Shown in pieces: positions 17,140 to 25,314 of a stretch of DNA of 34,922 nt. The position numbers were made by a program, and so were the translations under genes. The first letter of the stretch is position 1; every line of letters begins with the position of its first letter. Location of the stretch: NCBI GenBank assembly GCA_001770205.1, contig MEQL01000057.1, forward strand, positions 74,421 through 109,342, written 5' to 3'. The notes below the pieces were generated by a model. The model was not told the DNA's origin, searched no databases, and was given only the letters and a program-made list of their open reading frames with translations. This stretch comes from Bdellovibrionales bacterium RIFOXYD12_FULL_39_22. GTDB taxonomy: Bacteria > Bdellovibrionota > Bacteriovoracia > Bacteriovoracales > Bacteriovoracaceae.

Positions 17140-17880
17140 TCACCTCCTGAAAAAATTCTGTATGGCCAAAATGGCATTCCTCCCATTATTAATTCCCACC
17201 CATAAATCTCCTAAGCTCTCTGCTTGTTGAAAAAAACGCATCCCCATCTGCGGATCTCTTTTTTCTTTATCTGCTAACACTGGCACATTGATCACTATGG
17301 CATTCTCGTTTTTAATTATTCTCCCCAGCGAAGAGGCCAATGAAACAAAAGATAAATTTATTGCCTCTTCTTTTACGCACTCTCCTACACTCAAGGCCTC
17401 ATCTAGTTTTTGCTCTTTTAAAAAGGCCACACATCGCTCGACTTCCGGGCCAACCGCTTCACACTCTCGCAAATCAAAAACCAAATTAAATTGAGGCCTC
17501 TTCATTTGACGAATTTTTTCCAAAACATGAATCACGGTTTTGATCTCATCAACTCTGCTAGTTAACACTGGAACGCCGTAGGGCATTTGCACAATAGATA
17601 AAAAAGCATCAAATCCTCCCAGGTTGGCCGAAACGGGAATGCCAATAACTGGTTTAGAAGTTCGAGAGGCCACTGCTCCTGGTAAGTGAGCGGCCAATCC
17701 AGCCCCCGCAATTACCACATCAAAGGCCTTTTCACTTAATGCTCGTTCCAGCTCTTGCGGATTACGATGGGCCGATAAAATTTTCAGCTCTGAAGAAAAA
17801 TCTGCTTGGGCAAGCTGAGCGAGCAACGGGCCAAAAATATGCTGATCTGATTGACTACCAAATAAAACTAACAATTCCAT
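17140..17880 (-). CDS. purE: AIR carboxylase / N5-CAIR mutase PurE with large internal insertion
   Basis: Makes CAIR. The class I PurE core is plain: F-G-S-Q-S-D (7-12), S-A-H-R (36-39, catalytic His), I-A-G-A-G-L-A-A-H-L-P-G (57-68), V-I-G-I-P-V (78-83) and S-I-V-Q-M-P-Y-G-V-P-V (95-105). In ordinary PurE (about 160-170 residues) this is followed at once by a glycine-rich turn and the G-x-x-N-A-A-L-L helix. Here a similar segment, W-V-G-I-N-N-G-R-N-A-I-L-A-I, appears only at 227-240. About 120 residues of unknown kind therefore separate the two halves. No purK lies in the operon, so either it is elsewhere or this enzyme works directly on AIR and CO2. The gene overlaps purF by 13 bases. Confidence 0.88.
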   Translation of the reverse strand: MELLVLFGSQSDQHIFGPLLAQLAQADFSSELKILSAHRNPQELERALSEKAFDVVIAGAGLAAHLPGAVASRTSKPVIGIPVSANLGGFDAFLSIVQMPYGVPVLTSRVDEIKTVIHVLEKIRQMKRPQFNLVFDLRECEAVGPEVERCVAFLKEQKLDEALSVGECVKEEAINLSFVSLASSLGRIIKNENAIVINVPVLADKEKRDPQMGMRFFQQAESLGDLWVGINNGRNAILAIQNFFRR

Positions 17881-19325
17881 CTCAAGGCCTCCTCTCGTTT
17901 TTCTGCAAATTCAGCACCCTCTTGAACACAAGTTGGATAGTGATTATTCAAGCAGGCCAAACAAAGATTTGAAATGCCAATGGCCTCTTTTAAATTTTCA
18001 ATATCCAAATAAACGACTCGCTCTACCCCTAAAAGCTGCGCCACCTCCTCTTCCTGGTGCCCAGCAGCAATCAGCGCATTTCTTTGCGGAAAATCAATTC
18101 CAAAATAGCAGGGATGACGAACCGGCGGAGTAGTACTGGCCACCACAATTTGGCCAGCTCGATATTTTTTTAAAAGGCCAACGATCTGTTTAATAGTAGT
18201 TCCTCGCACGATGCTATCATCTACTAACAAAATATTTTTCCCTTCAATCTCGCTAATCACCGGACTTAATTTTAATTTAATTAACTCCTCTCGCTTTTTT
18301 TGCGAATCTAAAATGAAGTTGCGATAAACATATCTGTTTTTTATGAAGGCCTCGCGATAAGGAAGGCCTAACACCTCAGCAATAGCGATTGCAGCTGGCC
18401 GACTGGTATCTGGAATTGGCACTACTACCTCTGGGGCAATGGCCATTTGCGAAATTAATTGACGCAAACGAATCCCCAATCTCTTGCCTAAATTTAGTCG
18501 CACTCCATAAACAGACCTTCTCTCAATCATACTTTCTGCCGCAGAAAAATAGGCCCATTCAAACATACAGTTGGCAGACAACGAAGATAAAACCACCGAC
18601 TGAATTTGGCCGGTAAAACTAATAGCAATTAATTCCCCGGGGGCCACATCTTTTACATATTCATAGTCTAAAAAATCAAAGGCCACCGTTTCAGAGGAAA
18701 TGCAGTAACTAAATCGGCCATCTCCCAAACTTTTTTTCCCAAGCATTAATGGCCGCAGGCCATGGGGATCACGAAAGGCAACCAGTCCTGCACTCTCCAC
18801 AATCGCCACCGCGGAATATCCACCTTTTACTATTTTAAATAGTTTTTCCGTGGCCATGGTTGCTTCTTGAAAACTAAAACTATTCGCGGCCCCCTTTAAC
18901 TCCTCCGCCCAAATTTTCAAAATAAGCTCTAAATCGTTAGTCGTTTGCAATCCCAAATGTACGGAAGAAAGTGCGTGGTAGTTAACCACATTTCCGTTGT
19001 GGGCCATGGCCACTCGCGCGCCACTCTCTCCACCACTTATCATTGGCTGCAAATCACATTGTTGACTGTTGCCGACCGTGGCATAACGAGCATGTCCGAT
19101 GGCAACTTCACCATCTAGTTGGGACAAAACAGTTTGGGGAAGGGCCTGTGAAACTAGGCCAGAATCTTTATGTAGATGAAAGCTTTTTGGCGGCCGTCTA
19201 TAGGAACAAATTCCCGCAGCATCCTGGCCTCGATGCTGTAGCGTGAGAAGCCCTCGATAGACATCCTGCGAGGCCAGATTCCCTTCTGTGTTTAACGGAT
19301 AAATCACTCCAATGATTCCACACAT
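17868..19325 (-). CDS. purF: Amidophosphoribosyltransferase (first step of purine synthesis)
   Basis: Converts PRPP and glutamine to phosphoribosylamine. Cys2 directly after Met is the glutaminase nucleophile, so there is no propeptide. L-Q-H-R-G-Q-D-A-A-G follows. The PRPP loop is L-V-D-D-S-I-V-R-G-T-T (about 367-377). Four cysteines at about 253, 406, 455 and 458 (the last two as C-L-A-C) match the [4Fe-4S] ligands of the Bacillus-type enzyme, suggesting an oxygen-sensitive iron-sulfur form. Length (485) is normal. It is the first gene of the operon; the 157 bases upstream contain a 7-base inverted repeat and probably the promoter. AGGAG lies 10 bases before the ATG. Confidence 0.96.
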   Translation of the reverse strand: MCGIIGVIYPLNTEGNLASQDVYRGLLTLQHRGQDAAGICSYRRPPKSFHLHKDSGLVSQALPQTVLSQLDGEVAIGHARYATVGNSQQCDLQPMISGGESGARVAMAHNGNVVNYHALSSVHLGLQTTNDLELILKIWAEELKGAANSFSFQEATMATEKLFKIVKGGYSAVAIVESAGLVAFRDPHGLRPLMLGKKSLGDGRFSYCISSETVAFDFLDYEYVKDVAPGELIAISFTGQIQSVVLSSLSANCMFEWAYFSAAESMIERRSVYGVRLNLGKRLGIRLRQLISQMAIAPEVVVPIPDTSRPAAIAIAEVLGLPYREAFIKNRYVYRNFILDSQKKREELIKLKLSPVISEIEGKNILLVDDSIVRGTTIKQIVGLLKKYRAGQIVVASTTPPVRHPCYFGIDFPQRNALIAAGHQEEEVAQLLGVERVVYLDIENLKEAIGISNLCLACLNNHYPTCVQEGAEFAEKREEALRWNC

Positions 19326-19388
19326 TCCTGACTACTCCTTTTTTATCGGATCGTCTTGTCAGGAAAAATGTGACGTATAAAAAAGTGA

Positions 19389-19411
19389 TTGTCTAGATAA
19401 AAATTAGACAA
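19389..19411. promoter_or_regulatory. Inverted repeat upstream of the purine operon
   Basis: TTGTCTA and TAGACAA form a perfect 7-base inverted repeat with a 9-base AT-rich spacer, 64 bases before the purF start. It could be an operator for the operon. Alternatively it could be a weak terminator for the upstream chemotaxis gene, since on the minus strand a short T-run follows about 5 bases after the stem. I cannot decide between the two. Confidence 0.4.
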
Positions 19412-19482
19412 ACTTATAATATTTTTCAGGCAGACTTATTAAATACCACTTAAGTATTTGTTTTCACACATAACAACGTCAT

Positions 19483-21264
19483 CTAGCCGAGTATAAACTT
19501 CTCAAGTTTGGAATTAAGATCTTCTGACAGCTCTTGCAATTTAGCGGCCGCTGATGCCGATTTCTCGGCCATAAGATTATTTTTACTGGTCACATGTTCA
19601 ATCTGCTTCATTCCATTATTTACCTGGGCAACACCTTCGGCCTGCTCCTTAGAAGCGATAGAAATTTCTGACATAAGTTCATTAACTTTTTCCACCTCTT
19701 CAGCAACCAGCTTGAACACTTCTGCCGTCTTTTCCGCGATCCCAGAACCAGTAATTACTTTGGCGGCAGAATCTTGAATAAGCGAAGTAGTATCTTTTAC
19801 TGCTTCCGCACTACGCGAGGCCAAGGCACGAACCTCATCGGCCACCACCGCAAACCCCTTACCATGTGTTCCCGCCCGTGCGGCCTCTACTGCCGCATTT
19901 AGCGCCAATAGATTTGTCTGAAAAGCAATGGCGTCAATCACCTGGATAATGCGAGAAATATTTTGGCCAGCATCATTGATAATATTCATCGCCTCTACCA
20001 TTTTTGTCATCTCATTATCGCCAGAAGAAGCATTCTCCCGGGCCTCCCGACTTAACTTTTCAACCTTTGTAGAATTTTCTGCATTGCGGGTAATCTGACT
20101 ACCAATCTCTGTCATAGAGCTGCTAATTTGCTCCAGCGATGCGGCCTGTTGACTGGCCCCTTCCGAAAGCAAGCGCCCAGTTGTGGCCATCTCATTTGCC
20201 GAAGCGGAAACATTAGTAACCGTTTCTTTTACCTCTATTAAAATAATTCGAAGGGCCTCTATCGCTTTATTAATAGCATTTTTTATTATGGCATGATCTC
20301 CCTTGTAATCACCTTCCACTTCTTGTGCCAAATCCCCGGAGGCCATCGACTGCAAGACCGTCACCACCTCTTTATTGGGACGCAACACCTCATCCAATAA
20401 ACCGTTGATCCCCTCAATAATGGATAAATACTGCCCGGTATAGCGCTCCGTCTGTATACGCTTCCCCAAATCTCCATCAATGGCACTCTTGGAAATATCA
20501 CGTAAATCATTATTCAAAGCAGTCAAGCGATCAATAACATCATTAATGGACAGCAAACACTCTCCAATTTCGCTTTGGTCTTTGATATTTTCAATTTTAC
20601 TAAACTTTCCTTGCGATAACTCTTCGGCCTTTTTCTTTATGAGATTAATCGGTAAAATGACAATCTGTCTGGTGGCCATCGAAATAACCAAAGATAAAAC
20701 GATCGTTCCCAAAATGGCCGAAACCGTTATGCTGCCAATAAGTTCCTGGCGAGCATTGGCATTTTTTTCATCCATATCATCGCGCATTTTCAGTAAACTA
20801 CTATTTAGCTTCTCCATTCCTAAATCTAATTGCTTTCGATTAAGTCCAATCTCGATCACTCCCAACAATTTACCATCTTCGGCGTTTATAATATCTTTTT
20901 TTACCGTTTTATAGACGGCCTCTTGAGCTTCCACTTTTGCCACAGAGGACTGTTTCTCGTCTGAAAAATTAACCAGCGAAATCTCCTTATCAATTATCGC
21001 ATTTGTGGCCAAATCTTTTAATGCCACAAAGTCGTAGTTGATTAAATAACTACGCGCTAGATGGCCTAACAACTCGGCCATCGCCTCGCCTTTTTTTACA
21101 AGTTTTTCCTCTTCCGCTGCAATCTGATCTTTATTTATCTCTTGCAGCAAACCTTCTGACTGTGAGCTGCTAGCGCTATTAATTTTTCCAATTAGCACTG
21201 CGGCCATCGCAAAAAGCATAACTACTACGGTTGCCAAAATTATGGATAAAAATTTGAACCCCAA
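19483..21264 (-). CDS. Methyl-accepting chemotaxis protein
   Basis: Inner-membrane chemoreceptor signalling to CheA. Transmembrane segment 1 spans about residues 5-27 and segment 2 about 175-195, leaving a small periplasmic part of about 145 residues. HAMP-like helices follow, in at least two tandem units (about 195-345). The cytoplasmic coiled coil has the highly conserved hairpin tip [23 protein letters not shown]. No C-terminal CheR-tethering pentapeptide is seen. The start is uncertain: this frame can begin at TTG 21264, but the only strong ribosome site (AGGAGG) lies 6 bases before an in-frame CTG at 21282, which would add L-L-N-I-K-G. No ATG is available. It is followed on the same strand by the purine operon, probably as a separate unit. 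Confidence 0.92.
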   Translation of the reverse strand: MGFKFLSIILATVVVMLFAMAAVLIGKINSASSSQSEGLLQEINKDQIAAEEEKLVKKGEAMAELLGHLARSYLINYDFVALKDLATNAIIDKEISLVNFSDEKQSSVAKVEAQEAVYKTVKKDIINAEDGKLLGVIEIGLNRKQLDLGMEKLNSSLLKMRDDMDEKNANARQELIGSITVSAILGTIVLSLVISMATRQIVILPINLIKKKAEELSQGKFSKIENIKDQSEIGECLLSINDVIDRLTALNNDLRDISKSAIDGDLGKRIQTERYTGQYLSIIEGINGLLDEVLRPNKEVVTVLQSMASGDLAQEVEGDYKGDHAIIKNAINKAIEALRIILIEVKETVTNVSASANEMATTGRLLSEGASQQAASLEQISSSMTEIGSQITRNAENSTKVEKLSREARENASSGDNEMTKMVEAMNIINDAGQNISRIIQVIDAIAFQTNLLALNAAVEAARAGTHGKGFAVVADEVRALASRSAEAVKDTTSLIQDSAAKVITGSGIAEKTAEVFKLVAEEVEKVNELMSEISIASKEQAEGVAQVNNGMKQIEHVTSKNNLMAEKSASAAAKLQELSEDLNSKLEKFILG

Positions 21265-21355
21265 TCCCTTTATGTTTAACAGTCCATACCTCCTCTTTAA
21301 ATACGCTAAGCGCCCTAAGTACTCTTATAAAAATCAGAGCATAAACAGGCAACCA

Positions 21356-22408
21356 TCACCAAACGGCCCCAAATCCTACTTGCGCGGCCATAATGTCTCG
21401 ACTCATAGATTCCTGAACTATCGCATAAATCTTCAAAATAAAAATATTAAGCTGCACTCCCGCAAACCAACGCATATTAAATGTATCAACGTTCTTTTCT
21501 TGTCCTAACAAATCAACCGAGGCCGTGACAGAAGAAACCACTGGTTCTGTGACATTGACAGTATAAGAACCTCCAGCAATCCCTTTGGCCGAACCAAAAT
21601 TTAAATCTCCGCCAACTCCAACAAAAGGCCGAAGAATGTAAAATAATCTTCCGTAAGTTGACAGCTCAAAAGGAATAGATGTTGTTTCCACTTTAATTCC
21701 GGCCTCAATTTCCGAGGTCATATTAACCACCGCACCTCCGCTGGTAATAGGATCGCTAGGAGTTTTGAGATTAAGCATGGCGTTTTGTGTTTGAGAAGAA
21801 ATTCCTGTAGTAAAATCAATCCCACCCCATTTAAAAAGGCCGGCGGCCACACTGGCCGGATCGATTAATTTATATTGAAACATCACACTAAAAAGTTGAG
21901 CACTAAAATCCATATCATCGCCTGTTAGTTTATTACTTTTACCGGCCTGCAAATATAACTTTGCCCGATTAAGATTGAGCGGGCCTAATTTTTCAAAAGG
22001 GAGCAGACGCAAGTTCATTCCGACGGTAAAAATAAACATATTTATCCCCGCCCCACGAAATTCTCCCTCAAAATCCCCTCCCACCAAATCCATGAAACTT
22101 CCATTTTCCATTTCAACCGCCGCGCCTATCATATTAACGGATACCCCAAAGAGAGATAAGTCAGAAGCATAATCGGCCCCCGATCCCTTGGTGGCCATCG
22201 GACAAGTATTGGCGAAACCCTCTAGATATTCATCGATATTGATATCGGGGGCAGAAAATGAGCCATTGATCCTATCCTCTAAAATAGCGAAGGCATTTAA
22301 AATATTTTCGTCACTAATTCCCGTAGTATCAATGGTAAAAAGCTTGGCGTGAGAGATAGAAGAAAATAGCGATAAAAATAAAATCATGGCCGCAATAATT
22401 GCTCTCAT
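21356..22408 (-). CDS. Probable outer-membrane beta-barrel protein
   Basis: A signal peptide (residues 1-21, ending S-H-A) precedes a 330-residue mature protein with repeated alternating beta-strand patterns. It finishes in the aromatic-ending strand A-A-Q-V-G-F-G-A-V-W, as expected for an outer-membrane barrel recognised by BamA. No family motif is recognised. A single Cys (in T-C-P-M-A) lies about residue 69. GGGGAG is 5 bases before the ATG. It is followed on the same strand, about 70 bases downstream, by the chemoreceptor gene and diverges from the transglutaminase-like gene. Confidence 0.68.
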   Translation of the reverse strand: MRAIIAAMILFLSLFSSISHAKLFTIDTTGISDENILNAFAILEDRINGSFSAPDINIDEYLEGFANTCPMATKGSGADYASDLSLFGVSVNMIGAAVEMENGSFMDLVGGDFEGEFRGAGINMFIFTVGMNLRLLPFEKLGPLNLNRAKLYLQAGKSNKLTGDDMDFSAQLFSVMFQYKLIDPASVAAGLFKWGGIDFTTGISSQTQNAMLNLKTPSDPITSGGAVVNMTSEIEAGIKVETTSIPFELSTYGRLFYILRPFVGVGGDLNFGSAKGIAGGSYTVNVTEPVVSSVTASVDLLGQEKNVDTFNMRWFAGVQLNIFILKIYAIVQESMSRDIMAAQVGFGAVW

Positions 22409-22469
22409 AAGCTCCCCTTTTTGTGTTAACGTAAGATAATTATACCTAACACTAAGCGGTTTTCAATCA

Positions 22470-22486
22470 GGCCATTTTGGCCGGCC
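22470..22486. repeat. Cluster of three GGCC sites in an intergenic region
   Basis: Three GGCC palindromes occur within 17 non-coding bases between two divergent genes (at 22470, 22479 and 22483). They are an intergenic example of the window-wide GGCC excess, so that excess is not purely a codon effect. Confidence 0.7.
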
Positions 22487-22558
22487 CACTTTAGCTATGT
22501 AACTATTACCAAGCAATTGAGAAAAATTTAAAAAAAGGTATATATATTTAAACTTTTC

Positions 22559-22575
22559 TGATCACCATTGATCAC
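22559..22575. promoter_or_regulatory. Direct repeat TGATCAC x2, one helical turn apart
   Basis: TGATCAC occurs at 22559 and 22569, so the two copies are 10 bases apart and face the same side of the helix. They lie 25-41 bases before the start of the transglutaminase-like gene, where a repressor or activator could act. Each core TGATCA is itself a palindrome. Function is inferred only from position and spacing. Confidence 0.35.
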
Positions 22576-22599
22576 TATTTTTTAAACCTCGAGGCCGCC

Positions 22600-23820
22600 A
22601 TGTATAATCAAATAACAAAGCAAACAACTCTAATCTACATACTAGCAGGTTGCCTACTCTCTTTCCCTGCTCTTATGGCCGCAGGATCTGATACGATTAC
22701 TAGTATGAGCACAAGCACTATCTCTAAACAGAGCAAGCAGACCCCCTGGGGAGGATCTTGGTGGCCGATGCGTACTGGAGAACTAGCGATCGGCTGGAAT
22801 AGCAGCAGCGGAAGAGTGGCCTGGGATCTGCCAACTCTTTCTAAATTTGATAGTTGTCTAGAATCCTATACTAAAAAATGCATAAGCTTTTTAGACACCT
22901 TGGCCGCCGATGGCGGCAGAAAATTATCCCCGCTTATGAAAATTGATCTACTTTCTAGAAAAATAAATGATTCTCTCTGGGGGCCAGGGAAAAATGAAGA
23001 AAAAGTTTTTATTCACGCTACCCGACATGAACTTAACATCCACTACATTGGGGATAATCAAAACCATCCCGAGTGGGAAAGTCGGGGATATGCAGGAAAA
23101 TGTTTGGGCTGGGCACTATCTTCCATGAATCATAAAGAACCTACTGTGCACAAAGAAGTGTTAGGCATTATTTTCGAACCAGCCGACCTCAAAGGAATCT
23201 TGGCAACCGTCTATCATGGAGCACAATTTTTTATTTCCGACAAAAACGCCGTAGGAAATGCTTATCACAACAATTCAGAAGCAAACTCAGAAGAATACTA
23301 CGAGGATGTTTTGCCACATGATTTTTTAAATGCGCTCTATAAAACAATTGATAAAGGTAAAATGATTGAGGCCGATTTAGAACCAGGAGACGGAGTGTGG
23401 AACTATCCTATCTTCAAATATGAACTAAGTTGGCAGCAAACCTCTGCCACGCAAGCGGTCGGCACCATCAGACTTTATTTTGCTAACGACGAAGTAGATG
23501 TCGACTCCGTCTTCTCCACAGAAAGCGTGCGCACGGATATCAAAACTCGTGATTTGGAATTTTCCCTTCAAATGCCTCCTGGGTGGGACGGTAAAGATCT
23601 ACGCCAGGCAACTTCGGGAGCATGGATTGGCGCCAGTAGAGAACAACACCCAGATGCACTAATTTTAAGTATCGACAAAAACTGGCGCTCAGATATATTG
23701 GAATATCTAGAAGACGATGACTTCGCGGCCAATATAAACACAGAGCTTTTTCAAGAAATGATGCTTCCGGGTGAAGCACTTGGATCAATCGTAGATTTTT
23801 TAATCAGTGCTTACTACTAG
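22600..23820 (+). CDS. Exported transglutaminase-like (elicitor-type) protein
   Basis: The 406-residue protein has a signal peptide (about 10-28, A-L-M-A-A). The mature part shows P-W-G-G-S-W-W-P (49-56), a candidate catalytic Cys168 in G-K-C-L-G-W-A, and L-E-P-G-D-G-V-W-N-Y-P (260-270). These recall the transglutaminase-elicitor family (Phytophthora M81/GP42 type, also in some bacteria) as I remember it; no alignment was made. Such enzymes cross-link proteins through Gln-Lys bonds, though bacterial members may act as proteases or amidases on walls or proteins. GAGG lies 5 bases before the ATG. It would act in the periplasm or outside the cell, perhaps on prey or host proteins if the organism is predatory (inference). 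Confidence 0.5.
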   Translation: MYNQITKQTTLIYILAGCLLSFPALMAAGSDTITSMSTSTISKQSKQTPWGGSWWPMRTGELAIGWNSSSGRVAWDLPTLSKFDSCLESYTKKCISFLDTLAADGGRKLSPLMKIDLLSRKINDSLWGPGKNEEKVFIHATRHELNIHYIGDNQNHPEWESRGYAGKCLGWALSSMNHKEPTVHKEVLGIIFEPADLKGILATVYHGAQFFISDKNAVGNAYHNNSEANSEEYYEDVLPHDFLNALYKTIDKGKMIEADLEPGDGVWNYPIFKYELSWQQTSATQAVGTIRLYFANDEVDVDSVFSTESVRTDIKTRDLEFSLQMPPGWDGKDLRQATSGAWIGASREQHPDALILSIDKNWRSDILEYLEDDDFAANINTELFQEMMLPGEALGSIVDFLISAYY

Positions 23821-23910
23821 GCTGAGTGACAAAAAGGTAATTTGCCTGAGTGGTGTTGTCGGCCATAAATAAATTGAGCATTTCTTTGGCCAGCGATAAA
23901 CTTGTCTGTA

Positions 23911-25314
23911 ATGAAAATACTCTATGTGGAAGATGATGAAGATATTCGTGAACTCTTTGTCATGAAAATTGAATCCAAATATGAACTCGATATTATCGAG
24001 ACCCCCAGTAAAGCAGAGGCCCTCTCTATCTTAAACAAAGATCCTGAAATTAAGTTGATACTCTCTGACTACAATCTGCTTGATGGAGATGCTGGAGATT
24101 TCTATCTACAATTGCGGAAGATGAAATTGAATATCCCCTTTATCCTCTTTACCGGAGAAGCAATCGAGGATCTGGACTCTTTCAAAACTTTTTTTGCCGA
24201 TAATAAACTAAATGCCCATGTCAGCAAACCACCGGTTGGCAACTCTCTTTTTGATTCCCTAGAATGTGCCATAAAAGCAGTTACACCGCTCGGAATTAAA
24301 AAGACGCTCTCTCAGACAATGGAATATGTTAAAATTAGGACCTCCTTTTTTGAAAAAATTAATCACTGCCCAACAGATGTCTACATAAAATTATCTGAAA
24401 CTAAATTTGTTAAAGTGTTTCACCGCGACGAAATGTGTGGCAGTGAAGATGTTCGAAAATATATTGATCGCGGAGTTCAACACCTTTTTATTAACAAGGA
24501 TGAGTACGAACACTTTGCCGATTTTGCGTTGAGTTCCCTACTTTCTATTTTACTGACAGAAAACAAATTAAGCACAACTGCACAGACCTCCTCCGTTTCC
24601 AAGCTAATAACTATCCATCAGGCAGTGCATGAAAAAATTATGAATTTGGGATTTTCTCCTGAACTGGCCGAGGCCACTAAAAAAGCAGTAGATATTACCG
24701 TCAACATGATGGAATCCAATCCCAAATTATCTGAACTTTTGGCGCAAATGCTTAAAGGAGGAGACTACATCTATGAACACAGCATGATGATCTCTTATAT
24801 TGCCTCGGCCATCGCTTCCAATGTTGACTGGGAATCCCGTGATACCAAAATCAAACTAGCCATGGCCGCTTTTATGCACGATATAACGTTGAAAGATCAT
24901 GATCTGGCCAAAATGGTGGCCATCGATCCGGCCAGCGTTGCCGGAATGAAAGATGAAGATATAGAAATTGTCCGCAAACATCCTCTAGAGGCCATGTCCT
25001 TGGTAGAAAAGATCAAAGAACTTCCTCCTGATATTAACCTTATAGTGGCCCAACATCATGAAAGTCCCAAAGGAGATGGTTTTCCGCGCGGACTAAATCA
25101 TCTAACTATCGCCCCTCTTGGAGCGCTGTTTGTGGTAGCTCACATTTTTGTCGATTACTTGTATCGAGAAAACGCCTTTGAACGGCCAAATCATGATCCC
25201 TTCTTTGCCATATTGAAAAAAAACTATCTCAAAGGAAATTATCGCAAGCCGGTGGAAGGATTATTCAAATTCTTTAACTATACCAGTACTGGCCGAATCG
25301 GCGATACTAACTGA
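23911..25314 (+). CDS. Response regulator with C-terminal HD-GYP-like domain
   Basis: Residues 1-120 are a receiver domain: acidic pocket E-D-D (7-9), phospho-acceptor Asp53 in L-I-L-S-D-Y, Thr81 in F-T-G-E and Lys106. A middle region (about 125-270) is followed by an HD-GYP-like domain: His290, H-D at 323-324, K-H-P at 356-358, H-H-E at 382-384 and G-D-G-F-P at 388-392. That is the signature of cyclic-di-GMP phosphodiesterases, with Phe for Tyr. The final V-A-D metal ligand is replaced by V-A-H (His411), so activity may be reduced. I chose ATG 23911 since the receiver begins there; TTG 23902 is possible. No ribosome site is obvious. It ends 37 bases inside the convergent ABC transporter gene. 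Confidence 0.85.
   Translation: MKILYVEDDEDIRELFVMKIESKYELDIIETPSKAEALSILNKDPEIKLILSDYNLLDGDAGDFYLQLRKMKLNIPFILFTGEAIEDLDSFKTFFADNKLNAHVSKPPVGNSLFDSLECAIKAVTPLGIKKTLSQTMEYVKIRTSFFEKINHCPTDVYIKLSETKFVKVFHRDEMCGSEDVRKYIDRGVQHLFINKDEYEHFADFALSSLLSILLTENKLSTTAQTSSVSKLITIHQAVHEKIMNLGFSPELAEATKKAVDITVNMMESNPKLSELLAQMLKGGDYIYEHSMMISYIASAIASNVDWESRDTKIKLAMAAFMHDITLKDHDLAKMVAIDPASVAGMKDEDIEIVRKHPLEAMSLVEKIKELPPDINLIVAQHHESPKGDGFPRGLNHLTIAPLGALFVVAHIFVDYLYRENAFERPNHDPFFAILKKNYLKGNYRKPVEGLFKFFNYTSTGRIGDTN

Noticed and set aside
19326..19482. Purine-related riboswitch (ZTP, PRPP or guanine type) before purF
   Set aside because: The 157 bases are AT-rich with only a 7-base inverted repeat; none of the conserved riboswitch core sequences I know are visible.
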